Assembly (NCBI GenBank): GCA_040954595.2
Contig: CM082577.2
Coordinates: 1,240,001 to 1,304,000, forward strand
DNA from: Balanoglossus misakiensis
Taxonomy: Eukaryota; Hemichordata
Length of the DNA: 64,000 nucleotides
Reading direction: 5' to 3'
The position numbers and the translations under genes were made by a program. Position 1 is the stretch's first letter; every line of letters starts with the position of its first letter. The notes beneath the pieces are model-generated. The model had not been told where the DNA came from. It searched no databases and saw only the letters and a list, made by a program, of their open reading frames with translations. This document shows, in pieces, positions 25,364 through 38,347 of the stretch.

Positions 25364-28300
25364 TTACAAGTCATCCATTTGCGAGGTACCGTTTTCGTCG
25401 TCGACGTCTTCTTCGTCACAAGGAACGCCGTGTGTCTTTTTGCGCTTTCTCGACAGGATGAGAAAGACCAGCCCGGCCACAAGTACCAAGGTCAGCGAGA
25501 TCCAAGCAAACCCGAATGACCATCCGTAGCGTGACTGGAAATCTCTGTTTACTTCGTTGCGAACAGACCGCAAGACGGGTCGCTTCGCCGCTTGGAATAG
25601 TTGGATACACGCCAGCACAGCCACAACTGCAAATCGAAAAACAATCATTGAAAGACGCATGAGAAAAGCGAATCAATGTAACTTCCGTGCCGTTATAACA
25701 CGGTGGGACACGTGCTGTTTGTCCATGCGAGATCTCGCAGAGTCTCGCGGAGTTCTGAAACTGGTCTGTTTTGTTCCAGAGAAGGCATTTTCAGGATGTC
25801 CTCCACGCTCTATTTCTGTCAAAGACGTAAGCAGCATGCTGCTGCGTAACCTATGGCAACCAAGATGACATCGTAAAAAGTCGGAGATAGTCATCGAACT
25901 GTGCATGTTCCATCTGAAGCCCGTCCTATCTATAATATTGAAAGATGAGGGGGGGGGGGGGTTCTGTAATTTTAAAGCGATAAGCGCACCGTTTGCACAG
26001 CATAAGGACAATTATTGCTTGTCTCGACGACGTCAATTTGTCACAAAAGCGAATTTATTTCAGAGGAAAATCAAACTATGACAAATTAAGGACTGGGAAC
26101 AGCGGTTTTATACATGCCATGGGCTTTTCTAGCAGTGTCTTTGATGGCAATAAAAACAACGTTCTGTGTGTTGTAAAAAATTTCCCCATCTGCTTATTGA
26201 CCTTTGACCTGATATAAATCATCTCGCACTTTCACGTAGGGATTCTCAACGGGATCCGGAGCGGCGCGTAAAGGTCCATTCAACTGAACGTCTGTCGTCA
26301 CCTATTTATGTCGATACGATCATTAAAGTCACGTCGAGTCTTCAAGGGGGAGTTAAACACGAAGCTGTTAATTTGGAGCAATCGATATGATGAGAAATGT
26401 GTTATTTTACGTCATTTTATCCACGTTTCATAAGTGAGAAGCGCTGAGATCAAAGACTAGACGCCATGAGAAAATGTATTTCTGTTCAACACGATTATCG
26501 GTCCCTCTCAGGTGGCAATCTTGAACGGAAAATCCAAATTAAATCAAATACAGACATTGGTTGATGTCAATTTATTTCATACTAAAATGTGGATGGACAT
26601 CACAGAGATGATATGCTATGTTGAATTCGAAATGGAGACGAATTTGACATGTTGAATTATCAATGTTGCCTAAAGGAATGTGTTATATACTGCTGACCCT
26701 TTCTTTCGCTTTTGTTTCCCAATAAACAGTTCCGTGCAAAGACACAAAATGTTCAATGTTTAAATCTGTAGAAATGCTCACGTCAAGAGATGTGGGTTTT
26801 TAGGCTCTTGAGTTCCAGCGGTCATCTAAATCATGCACATAGCTAAATTAAGTCTCATTATTTACCTATTAAACCCCTCTCTGACGGACAGTTACCATGG
26901 AAATAAAGCTTAATGAACATCTCATGTACAATAAACATGTTCGCAAATTGTCATAAGAAGAATGGATAAAATGAGCTTATTGAAATAGTGACGGTCGTCG
27001 GAACTGAGCATGCGCAACTTTTCTGTTCATAAACAAAGCGTGTCGTTCATAATAACTCAAAACAGCTGCCAGCTTGTCAGTGTGGTTGTCACTCACCTGA
27101 TATTAGAAAGAGTATCCCTGTCAGTCTTGTGATCATGTATTTGTTCTGTTTGTAAGCGTACACCATGAACACCTCGCCCAGGATCATCACAGATAGCGCC
27201 ACGATGGACATTGCAGTCTCAGAACGACGATAGTCTGCAAATTAACCATACACATTTTGAATATAGAGAAAACTGGAACTTGAAATCGCCTCCGTGGGCG
27301 TCTGCTTGTGACTTTTGGGCGTAGGCAGAACTGGGAACAAAGTAATGTTTTAAGAAGCCCGTCGATTCGGCCAACCCATCGATAGACGACTTTCAGTGAT
27401 CCTTCTGTCGAAAGATGAGACAAGTTATTAATATTCCTGACCAAAAGAGGCCATATTGATATTCACTGCAATTACTGCTAGACATTTTTTGTGAATTGGT
27501 ACGTGTCTCTTGCGTGAGATTGGAATTCCAATCAATTCGGCGGTTTCTTTATTTAGCTGGAAAAGATGGCGGCTATTTTGGAATCTGGGGATTTGTTTGA
27601 ATTTAGCCGAATCTTGATTAAGCCGGCGCGACCAAGAGTCCAACTCAAGAGGCAACTATGTCAGCTGGAAGGACGGGTCTTAGAGTAGTTTTAAAATATT
27701 CTTGCGTGGTATTTGACATCAGTAGTGTTGTGGGATTGGCATTAGCGGGTGTGTTTAATTTGATAGATCATCTCATGTCATATAACTACCGCATTACTAC
27801 CGCTGTTTATTCCACACTATCTGTGACTACTTGTATTTGCAGCAAAAGTCGTTAAATGACCACGAACAGGCAACCTTTGACACTGTGACTACTCAACACT
27901 CTGTTCAATTAGTACCTGCGATGTGATGTTTATTTGACACGATTATAGAAAGTCACATTTTAATCAATCCTACCCCTCGTTTGCACATTCCACAAATAAA
28001 AGCATGCAGCTCTCCGCATACAATTGCAACTCCATTAATATAAGATAAATTCGCCCATTTCAGATGAGCGATAACAATACCTCAGTATAACTTCTGCAAA
28101 TATTCTAAACCCAGACTTGGTTCTGATCCCAGGTCATCCCGCCCGGATTTTGGTTGCCACTTTCATTAAATCCGTCGGCGTCTGTGCATGGTTGCAACAT
28201 TCTTGAATTCGAATCCAATGTATGCGAACCGATAAATAACTTGATACGTGTATACTTAAAAGACCCTGGTACTGTGCCACGACGGCGTGTTTTTCTGCCA

Positions 28301-31300
28301 TATTTAAAGTCCCCTATCCTTGAGAGATATATCCTGTGTGGCACTGTAATCTTTCTTAGTCTCCAAAAAGTCTATAAACAACAACTTATCCTTGCAAGTT
28401 GTTGGACAGGATCAGAAATTGTTTTCTGGCCTATAGTGACGTCATCGCTCAGAAAATAGAAATAACGACATGACTTCGGGGTTTATCAAAGTTATACCTT
28501 GGTTTGTTCATTTAGAAGGTTGCAGAACTTTCGTGTATCGGTCAGCTTGAATAAGAGAGTAGTTTTGCTATTTCTATCAGTGTTTTAGTGAAGGCTACCG
28601 GCTTATCCTGTCACTGTCACGTGACCCAGTGAAAACTGACCGCAAGTAACTAAAGGATTCTTGTTCTCAGAAAGTGTTTGCAAGTGCTTTTTTTTCTTCA
28701 GAATCCAGCGTGCACATATTCTTCTGATTTAGGTACTGATCGTTCCATAACTTTTTAAGTTACTATAAGTCATGTTGTTATAAACGACAGGTCTGCAGAC
28801 AAACGATCCGTCTGGCCTGGCATGAGGTCAACACTTTACTACGTAAACACATGATACATGTACCAAAATGCAAGGAAACAGTCTTTTCCTTTGGAACCAC
28901 CCGATTTATTCCTTACATGGTCTAACAGCATAATTGACTGTTTACGCTTGCAAACACGCTTGATTCAAAAGTGCCTATGCATCAAAATGCAACGAGTAAG
29001 AAGAAACATAGGAAGGTTGCACACAGCAAACGAACGAGAGACACCCAAGGCCATTTGGTGGAATTTCACCCGAGTATAGTTCAAGTCAGCATAGTTTATA
29101 AACACTGTAAACACAGAGGGAAAATTCATCGACAAAAGTTTAAAGAATCACGTTGTGTTATTGTTGTATTAACATAAACAGGCGCGGGTTACAGGCCATG
29201 ACGTAGGTGTAACACAGTATGGTGACGAGTACGTTTCTGGAGCCCCGAATAATCTCTAAAATATAACCCCGCACGCGGAAGCTGGCCATAGCGATGGATG
29301 AGATTGACCTCGACCAAACTACATGACCTGTACTATAAACTTTTAATGTTGTTATGAAACCATTCCTGAAATACCAACATTCGACATCCTTCACATTCAA
29401 GTCGGGCAATGCAGCTTATATTTTACGTGTTTGTAGAACCAGTAAAACTTCGAAGAGGGGCCGCCTGCTCAACTGAAGACAACACGCCGCTCAACGACAG
29501 GACAAATAGAGAAGTTCATTTCCTTTGTAACCTTAAAGTTCAGACAGACATCAGGGATGATACCGCAATTATTTTGATAAATAAGTAGAAAATAAATATC
29601 TTAATTCTGTCAAGAGCAGAAACATTGATCATTATGTGTATTAGGGAAGCATATTGCAACCATATACAAGATACCCCCTCACATCGCCTCTCCGCGGCCA
29701 TGACGGTCAAGCTTTTTATCAAGTGAACTTTTCTCGCAGTCTCGTTGCATGTTGTATCGCCGTGCAGAGAAACCCGTCGAATTTGAATGAGGGGCACCGC
29801 TGGTCAAATCATCGCCATGAATGTTAATGAAACTTAATGATGACAGGGAGCGCACAATTTATCGCTTTACTCTTCTGAGTACCGAATTATGCATTGTATT
29901 TCGGATGAAGATTTATATTTAAATAAAATTAAACCCGTTTTTATGTAATTCTATACTAGCATCCAACTAAAACGGACTATTCGCTACGCACTACACGAAA
30001 CTATGTCTTTCCTCAAAAAGAGCCATCATAGATGTATCCGCGTTGTCAAAAGATGCGTAACAGTAACGTTCACATTTCTTGTTCTGCTGTGAATGTGTAA
30101 CATAGTTCATGATATTCCAGGGGCCAATTACATACCAATGACCATCACGCCGTCGGTCGACGAGACTGATCCAAAACAGTCAGTGGCGATAGATGACAGA
30201 GCGCTTACATCGATGGCATTAAGTTGCCGCTGATGCAATTTGGTCTCCCGGGGCGCTCCGAATAGGTGACCTGAATTCAAGGTTAAAACAATTCTGAAAA
30301 TACGTAGCCAATTTCTGGGCTGCTATAATCGATAGCTTCTGATTGTAACGGTAACGGCCAATTTGTATCTTCAAGTATATTCAGAAAACATGTAACAAAT
30401 CGTGAGTCAGTCAGCTGAAGTAGTGTAACTTGTAGAGCGACTGTAAAACTTTTCAAGTAAATACATACTTCGGATAGGATAGTATACTGATTTCTTTTTG
30501 CAGTCAACGTGAAACAGATCAATTACATGTATGTCATATAGTGTAGCTTGACTTCCATCTGTCACAGATAACAACAGCTTCTTACTGTTTCTACCACTAA
30601 TATTACCGCTGCAAATTCCACAGATGGGCTGTGGTTGGACTGACCCACTTGATATTCATCACTATAATATTACATTTGTTAAGTTCTCCTACTCCCCCAA
30701 CTGTTGCGTGTCTCGCGTAAACCTAGAACTTCAGAATTCGAAAAATGCATTTTACTGAAGTCGTATACTGCAACTTCATATCGAAGTCCCTGCTTTGACA
30801 TTCCATTTCAGCCTTCAAGGCTGTTTGTTAATAAAAAGATGTTTCGCGTATTGTCGTTTTATGCTCAGCTGAACCCCGTTTTTACGTTGGCATGCAAGTT
30901 GATCATGGCGTTCTGGAGTAGAAGTGGGCCAGACTTTGTTCTCACTGATTTCGGCAACTCTCCCGTAAAACTGTGTGTAAATTAGGCACACAAATTCACA
31001 CATAAAATAGTACCATCCCTAGTTCACGAATTGAAACATCAGGCCACAGTGTGTAGAATTTCTCCCAAGTCCCCCCCCCCCCCACACTTGTGGTATTGGA
31101 AACACAATGCATGAAAACGTATTTATCTAAGGTTATTTCTCGGGGAAACATATGCATTTGTGGCAACTACAGAGGTATATGTGTTGCATAGCTCTTATCT
31201 CTTGAAACAACCGCTCTCCATTAAGAGGCATCAGGGATAGCCAGCTGTGCGACCTTTCATATGATATTTTTTATCTTTGAGTCTGCCAGCATCGTACATC

Positions 31301-34300
31301 AATCGACACTGGCTTCATATTTCTGCGATAATGCCCATTTTGCACCATGTACTCGCTGATTGGTTATAATTAGACACGGGCGATTGTTTTTGCTGCTCCT
31401 AATGAATAAACGCCTTCTGTTTGATATTCATCGTCCTTGTTTCACGCACACACCGTGGTGGACCAAAGCAAAATAACCCCCCCCCCCCTGAAGAAAATGA
31501 CTAGTCCCTAAGTCGTGCATATACACATATACATGTACATACGTACAACAACCATAGATAGCAGAACGACTGTCTATGCGACCATAATGGTCACAATGAC
31601 ACCCTTACAGTGCGCCTCTGTCTGTCGCTCGTTCAGCCGCGGCTTCCGCTGGATAACGCATATTAACCGGTGTTACAATTACTTGTGACGTTTAATTTCG
31701 CAATAAACATGATGTCACTGTCTATATTAATGAATTGGCAACTATCAATCGCTGCCCCTTTTATTGAATGATCCCCTAGCCGCATTATTTCTGCTTTAAT
31801 TGACGTTTCACACCAATTACACACGAGCTGGTACTTCAACAAATTAATTGACTCATTTACGTGATCAAGCTGTGAACCTTAAAATGGCACCAGTTCCTTA
31901 CATTAAATTCAGCATGACTGTCCAAAAAATGATATGACTTAATTTAATTTAATTTAACGATTTCTTCTTGAACGTTAAAAATCTTCCTTGCAATATAATA
32001 TGTTACATCCCCGGATGTAATATTGAAAGGCGCATGTAATTTAAATAGCCATTGAGTTGTCAACCCATAGCTGTCAGCTAGACATTGATATTTTGATGAC
32101 ACTGACCCGGAATAATTGATCGCGTATGATTAATGACTCTAGATCACGCCGACTACTTTGGGGTGTGCAGAATCACAGGCCCGTGTTAATTAGCTCATTA
32201 ATTCCAGACAAATATTTACATGAGGTGGCTTGTCAAAGTTTATGATTTATTCTCAGTTGTTATATTTTTTTTCTATTTTTTTATTCATGACCCGCTCTCA
32301 GCATTTTTATTTTTATAACGCCTGTCAAATCCTCGATGCTAATATCACGCGACGCATGCGCGCTTATTGAAGAACATGGAAATGCCTGTCTCTGCCTGTC
32401 ATGAATACATCCAATTTACCAACTCTTCTTTTAGATGCCCGAAACGTGACACGTGACTTCCCCTTTGGAAAAAAATGTTGTAATTTACATGTACATCGAA
32501 CATGCCTATTGTAAATTTTAGAATCTTTCCATAGTCATGTACAGATGTTTCATTAAATAAAATATTAGGCCTATACAAAAAATAGAAGAGAGAAGTGTTT
32601 CACACGACTGCCTTGGAGCGAGATCAACACCTCGCCTCACACGGATAACACTATGATATCTTTTGTCGCCGGCATTTCTTTGCTGCATTATTTGTGGCTT
32701 GTACATTCTAGGTACACAGCTCTCTGTTATTTGTCACGTTGGCCCCTTCATAGCAATTTGAAATAGCTGCTCCAAACTACAGAAAAGCATAGCATATGAC
32801 GGTTCGATCGAAACTAGAACATGTCGATGGAGACCGGAACCAAATCAATGCGATACAGATACAATCGAGCGTATGAACATACGTTTCCAGAAACCGACAG
32901 AAATTGAATGCCAGTTTTAAAATGGCGCGTTATCTTCCAAGCCATACTGCTAGGGATATCTAATCTATAACCATATTCGATTATTGTTTCCAGGTAGCTT
33001 ACATTAAGCAAGGGGCCTGACATGTCATACGTCATTTCTACTGGTATGACGTCAGAGACAGACTGTCCCATCTGTGTAAATCGACTTCGGCGGTCAAATG
33101 TGTGCATCTCCTGGTGGACAACAATAATGACTTGGTGATATTTTAATGGATCCCAACAAGATCCACATAACAACCGTTGCTAAGCAACAGAATCCATAGA
33201 TTATCTACATTTCGATCAGGGCGCCTGGTGATTGAACACTTTTATCGAGAATTGATCAGAAAAAATTGTCATACGACATTGCCATGAATCGGATTTCAAA
33301 TTCGAAAATAAGGGAGCTATTCAAAAATCTTGGTGGTCGAGGCGAGGTTAAGTATTTCTTACCTAATAGAACATTACTGGTTTCTTCGTCTTCATCCGTG
33401 GGAAATAAATTGATATTGTGACACGTGGTCTCTGTAACAGAATAAAGTCTACATTAGTGTTGTCAAAAATCAACATGAATATGGTTAATGTATAAGGGCT
33501 ATTATGGTCACGTTGTCGGCCATCTCTGGATGATTTTCCGCTGAATGCGAGATCTCGCAGAGTCTCGAGGAGTTCGGAAAATGGTCTATTGTGAGCGTTT
33601 TCAGAGGTAAGCCCCGTGATTACAAGTAGATTGGTGCGTATGAGGAATCATGGAATAATTAAAACGGCATCGCAATGAATAATTATGTATGTAAAAGAGA
33701 AAGCATAACGTAAACATTTATTGCGGTGTTTTGCAGCTGTCGCTTTGAACGAAAAATTGCTAAATCACGTGATGGTGTGATTTCTACATTTTCCGGGCCT
33801 TTTCTAAATTGTTTGAATATGAGTGACATGGAACCACATGCACACACGAGATAAGAATAATGAAACTTCTGACGCATGAGCAGAAAACAAAGCATTAATA
33901 TGCCGACAAAGACGATATGATTTGATGTGACGTCATATGATTGACAGATATGGACGACTACATACCTGGATACCGAGATAGGGGGACTTTGTAAACAACA
34001 ACAAATGGAGATAAACAGCCATTGGTTAGAGAGTAACAGAAAACCGTATTTTCGTACAAGAAGTGTGAGATCCAAGTTTTCAGTTATCAAAGTATACTAC
34101 AGACACACAAACCAAAGGACTGGAAGGATACTATAGAAAAGTATGTTAGTTTTAAGAAAGAAACAATGATCGTCGATTTGAAAGAGCCAAAGATCAGAGC
34201 GAGGGTTTCACGTCACGTGATGAGCAGAGTCAGCAACAGTGCGCGTACAAACATCATTATATCGTGAATCTCAATAGATATTCTGACAAGCAATCCGAAC

Positions 34301-37300
34301 GTCATAAATTCCTGTCATTTTCGCAAAAATCGTTAATGGAAAAGGAACTGTTTCCCAATGCATCAACCGTGACGATATTTTTAAAATCGCATGCCCAACA
34401 GTCATAGACCAGTTGACTCCCAATTGGGGATTTAACATATGGAGAGTTGATGTTTCAGTCCTGATCCCCGGCTATTCAAGATGCATTAATGACCGAACGA
34501 ATAAAAGCACAGACGTTTGTGTATTTTGCATTCAACTAGACATAACGGATTCACTTCACAAACTCATGTCCATTCAGAACGGTGAAAATGTTATCACTTA
34601 ATGGCTGCAAGAATACCGGCATCAATTCGCAGTCTGGCGAGCCAAGAAGGCTGTACACGTGTAAGCAATGACTAACTGGCTGGTAATATTTTGCGATGAC
34701 CGAGCCCGGAGAAAAGAAGACTTTACTCTCGACCCAGTCAAACTCTGCTATCTCGAATAAGGATGGCTTGAAGGGAAGAATATCATGAACACTAAGGCGA
34801 TATTACTTCGTTGTTCAAGTAAATCGTTCTAAAACGATGAGCTGACTTGATTTGATTATCTGATTATGTGAAGCTATTTCTTTCCAGGGATGTGAAGTTG
34901 ATTCGAAGAGGTGTAATCAAGAGGACCCGGTGTCATCTCCATCTCAGATAGCCTGAGGGTTGGATAACACTTTATTGCTACCTCTGACAACGAATTTATC
35001 GAAAAAGTGAAAGGGCATCATCCCTGTCCGAAAGCGGATTTGTTATTTGCTATTTATGTGACGATAAACGTATGTTTTGCATCGTTTTATTCTAAGACGG
35101 AAGTCACGTTAGTTTTCAAAATTTGATCATTCGCCGTCGCTTCTCGATGAAATCAACAACATCTCCTCAAGGGTAATTGAAGCTTCTACATGTGCGAGGA
35201 AAAGTATTTGTATTCGCTGACAATTATTCATTTCAACATCGTATTAGTACCACCTGCCATGTCATTAAATTCCTCCTCCGCAAAATTGAACGCATCAGAC
35301 AATACCTCCCTCGAGATTCCTGTGCCACGCTCGTCCCTGAAGTTTAATTCTAAGACGGAAGTCACGTTTAGTTCCTTCCATCAGGTAATTGTTTATTAGT
35401 CCCCGCGGACGTACTCTTAGGGGAACTTACGGAGTGGGTTTCGAGCGGCCTGTCACAGCCATTGCTCAGACATCCCCGAACTGATTCGTTCAAATTTAGT
35501 TGATGGACAGTGTACTATGACGTACACGTATATTATTTTACAATACGATCCAATATGGCTACCGGGCGGCCATTTTGTCACGATATTTTCATTTCCAGAG
35601 CCATTTACCCAGACATGCCAGGACCGATTCCTTTCAAACTTGGTACAATTACAATGCACTGTGGCATAAATATGAACGTCCACGTCAATCACTATCACGA
35701 CATGATACAATATTGCTGCTGATTGTTTTGCGATACGCTCCAATAAAGTACCAAATCAACACTTTGTCAGAAACATTTTCATATCCATACAACGCTTCCG
35801 TGCCCAAAACACAGCAGAATTGTTACACAGACTGAGAAACGGCACGCCATCACCCTTGTTCTTAAGAACCTTCATTGGCTTCCAGTACCTCATCGTATTT
35901 TGTGATTAAATCACTTACAAAGCCCTAGATGGACTTTCTCAGCGCAAAACTGATCTCAATTACACCCCCTTCTTCACCACGCACTCTCAGCTCATCTGAT
36001 ACATTCCTTCAACACATACCTGGATTGAATCTAACTGGATGGATGGATGGATGGATGGATGGATGGATGGATGGATGGGTTGTTAGACGGTGGATGGATG
36101 TACAGACAGACAGACGGACGGACAAAGAGACAGATCTTTATGTCACTGAGGTGTTTTGGAATCATGCGCAGTACATACAAAGTAGCCAAATAATGAATTT
36201 AATTTCTGATATTGATGAGACATTCACGTAATGCACACACTGTCGCCTGATTGCAATCAAATATACTGAACAATAACATGATTGATTAAAAGAGGACGCG
36301 TATGGGAAGTCGTCTGCAAGTTTTGCATCGACCTCATTTGCGTGATGGACCAATGTCCAATTTACTAATCTGATATCTACCTGGGACGAGGCCGCTTTCC
36401 CATTACAGAACCAGTAACGTATATATTTTTTGAATCGTTGTTGTACAGTTGTGCCCAGAATTCTAAATATCAGTACTTTCCAACCATGCAGAAGAACTCA
36501 TTGAAATTCAAGCCCCGTCTGGAGTTCTACTCGGACGAGTTGCCTTTTGACTTTTCTTTCTTATTGCAAACACGCCAAGCGTCACCTACATTGGTCACCG
36601 GGGTCAATTATTTGATGTAAGATCACAAGCAGCAGCCAGTTTGTGGTGTAGTGTGATGTTCCCTGAGCAACAATCATAAGTCACCGACGATCAAACCAAC
36701 AGTATAATGGCCTTTGTAGGATCGTGTGTTCTGCAAATCGTGTTCAAAGTTTGCTTTCTTTTTCAGATGCGCCGCAGATCTTGTCTCGGCGAATCTAGGG
36801 ACGAATTGCCTGGAATTGTCTGACACGGTGGAGTCGTTTATAACAAATCTTACAGTAAATGTGCGTCATTTTGGGATTCTGGTAACGCGAGTCAATTCCG
36901 AGTTAAAATGGTTCTTCTCAACGTTCATTTCGCAAAAAAATAACACTGACCTATTGTTTTTTGTTTTGTTTTTTTTTCTCAGGTGGCTGTCACTTATGCG
37001 GGCAACTGGGCAGATTCCCGCGTCTACATTTTAAACGCTTCTGCATTATGTCAGTAAAACATATTAAAGATGCCATTGCCCTATTGCGTCATACAACAGC
37101 TGTTCATTATAGCTGTAACATCTGCCCGATTAATAACTTTCAAGGCGCCCTCAATAGAAACACACTTAACACTTTGAAACGTATAATTTTGCACGTTGAT
37201 ATCTGCCATTGAGCGGATAAATGCAAATCTGATACTGTTAATATGAGAACGTGTTTTGCCTCTCAACAATATGTCACACTCAGTCGCGTCAGCCTGAGCA

Positions 37301-38347
37301 GTGCCAATGGTGGAGGTTTTACGGGAGAAACTCAAGTCGGTGTTCCCTGGCGACTTGTCAGTCTCGCTCTCACTGCGTATACAAACCGCAAGCCCCTTAG
37401 CTGTTCTCGCGCGTATTAAAGATCTTCAGAACCGAACAAGGGAGACGTGTATACAGGCCCAAGTGGGAAACTGATAATATGTGCAATGATATTTCACGTT
37501 TGATTTGAAAAGTAGATGAGAGTTGTGTTACAGCAATATTGTGGAAGTAATCAGGCGTTCCACAGTACGTACATTTCCACGTACTATAGAGTTTCAATGA
37601 AAAGTTCGGGGCCCCGTTTTAGGGAGTCTGTTTAGGGAATGCCTTGGCGTCAGTGTTCGCTTCTTTAATCACTCAACGGATCAACCAGCAACATCCCACA
37701 CCGGGATGTAGTAACCATGGCGATCATATGTAAAAATAGCGCCAGGCGCCATGATATGTAATGTACGTGCTTTGGGGTTAGTGTAAACTGAGGCGTGTGT
37801 GTATACCTTAATGTAATCAACCCATCGATATTATTAATCGGCGTCGTGTTTATTGCGCACACATTGAAAGTTGGTGCGATCATATTAACCAATGCGTTTT
37901 ACATCGGATCAATAACATCAAATTCAAACACGTTCTATACTGAGGAAAGCGACAATGAATCCGTACTTTAAACGAATAAATCCGATATCCTCTGAAGTCA
38001 ATAATGCCCATGCATCATAGTCTGATGACCTATAGCTGTTTTCATCTTGACCGCACTTTTGACGTGACCGAAATATATGTCAACCCAAACGGCAATTTTC
38101 AGACAACCCGCGCATACGTACCTTTCTTCTGCGTGGCCGTGTACACTCGACTCGTGCATATTTCCCATAGTCCCACTTTCCGTGAAAGAATTATCGAGTG
38201 TTCCGTCGAGTTGACTGCTTCTTCGTCCAGCGGCATATCTATTAGAAGCCAGTAATCGGTACTAACGGCGATGATAAACACCAGCAGAGCCAGGCAGCCT
38301 AAGACAGCTGCCACGGTGAAAGCTCTCCACTCCGTTTTCGTCTTCAT
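25364..38347 (-). CDS. Voltage-dependent calcium channel gamma subunit, gamma-1/gamma-6 type
   Basis: A four-membrane-span claudin-superfamily protein; gamma-1 is the skeletal-muscle calcium channel subunit. Exons in transcript order: 38122-38347, 33363-33431, optional 30136-30270, 27097-27234, 25364-25626. Phases are all 1, giving 231 residues without and 276 with the optional exon. Visible features: first span about 10-28 followed by STDYW (29-33), glycosylation site NST in loop 1, claudin-type GLWEIC, a second cysteine in ETTCHN, spans 2 and 3 (exon 27097-27234 and start of the last exon), RYGWSF before span 4, then an RKRKK stop-transfer stretch and a short acidic tail ending QMDDL without a PDZ ligand. 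The short tail and the [13 protein letters not shown] region resemble gamma-1/6 more than TARPs. Start: only in-frame ATG before span 1. The nearest paralogues lie on the same strand at 47170-56217 and 62668-63817. Confidence 0.9.
25725..25767. repeat. 43-bp dispersed element, copy 1
   Basis: Shares 40 of 43 bases with 33545-33587. Contains GCGAGATCTCGCAGAGTCTCG. Lies in the last intron of the gamma-1/6-like gene, about 100 bases before the acceptor of the last exon. Confidence 0.85.
27235..30135. other. Intron of gamma-1/6-like gene, no recognised feature
   Basis: About 2.9 kb between the optional exon and the span-2 exon. If the optional exon is skipped, the intron runs to 33362. Short open frames on both strands show no family resemblance and no repeat was obvious. 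Confidence 0.5.
30136..30270 (-). CDS. Candidate extra symmetric exon in gamma-1/6-like gene
   Basis: An open 135-base segment bounded by a good acceptor (TTGAATTCAG) and donor (GTATGT), with phase 1 at both ends, so inclusion adds 45 residues without shifting the frame. It would insert into the first extracellular loop between the [12 protein letters not shown] exon and the second membrane span. CACNG genes normally have four coding exons and no exon at this place. The encoded stretch has one cysteine and no motif I know. It may be a true alternative exon or a chance open frame. Confidence 0.35.
30271..33362. other. Intron of gamma-1/6-like gene
   Basis: Contains a C run near 31071-31083, another near 31480-31489, and a perfect palindromic X-box at 33176-33188. 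A 119-codon minus-strand open frame (32814-33173) is not recognisable. No mobile element identified. Confidence 0.45.
33176..33188. promoter_or_regulatory. RFX X-box-like palindrome
   Basis: GTTGCTAAGCAAC is two perfect inverted half-sites with a 3-base centre, the form bound by RFX transcription factors. It is in an intron of the gamma-1/6-like gene, about 175 bases downstream of exon 2. Binding is inferred from motif shape only. Confidence 0.45.
33545..33587. repeat. 43-bp dispersed element, copy 2
   Basis: Partner of 25725-25767 with three mismatches. Lies in the first intron of the same gene, about 113 bases before the acceptor of exon 2. Confidence 0.85.
35450..35740. repeat. Diverged tandem duplication, about 146-bp period
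   Basis: CAGACATCCCCGAACTGATT near 35465 and CAGACATGCCAGGACCGATT near 35611 begin two related copies; both continue with TTCAAA and a stretch containing a GCACTGT or ACAGTGTAC word. The copies are diverged. It probably belongs to a dispersed family, but I cannot name it. Confidence 0.55.
35835..36031 (+). mobile_element. Decayed CR1/L2-like LINE fragment (3' end of reverse transcriptase ORF)
   Basis: One frame reads [20 protein letters not shown] before a stop; after a frameshift it continues with KALDGL and then [16 protein letters not shown]. These match in order the conserved C-terminal tail of CR1/L2-type non-LTR reverse transcriptases (ITPVLKxLHWLPV, YKALxGLAP, SRxLRSSxxxLLxVP). Stops and frameshifts show it is dead, and the usual downstream GDRAF block is missing. 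It ends in the TGGA microsatellite that follows, as expected for L2-type 3' tails. Confidence 0.75.
36036..36079. repeat. (TGGA)n microsatellite
   Basis: About ten TGGA units directly after the LINE fragment; probably grown from its 3' tail. Confidence 0.95.

Larger units (their letters stand above)
33432..38121. other. First intron of gamma-1/6-like gene
   Basis: About 4.7 kb. Holds copy 2 of the 43-bp element, a diverged 146-bp tandem duplication (about 35450-35740), a decayed LINE fragment (35835-36031) and a TGGA microsatellite. No embedded gene recognised. Confidence 0.6.

Noticed and set aside
32814-33173. 119-codon minus-strand open frame in an intron of the gamma-1/6-like gene
   Set aside because: No recognisable domain or repeat, no supporting splice context; this length occurs by chance in a window of this size.
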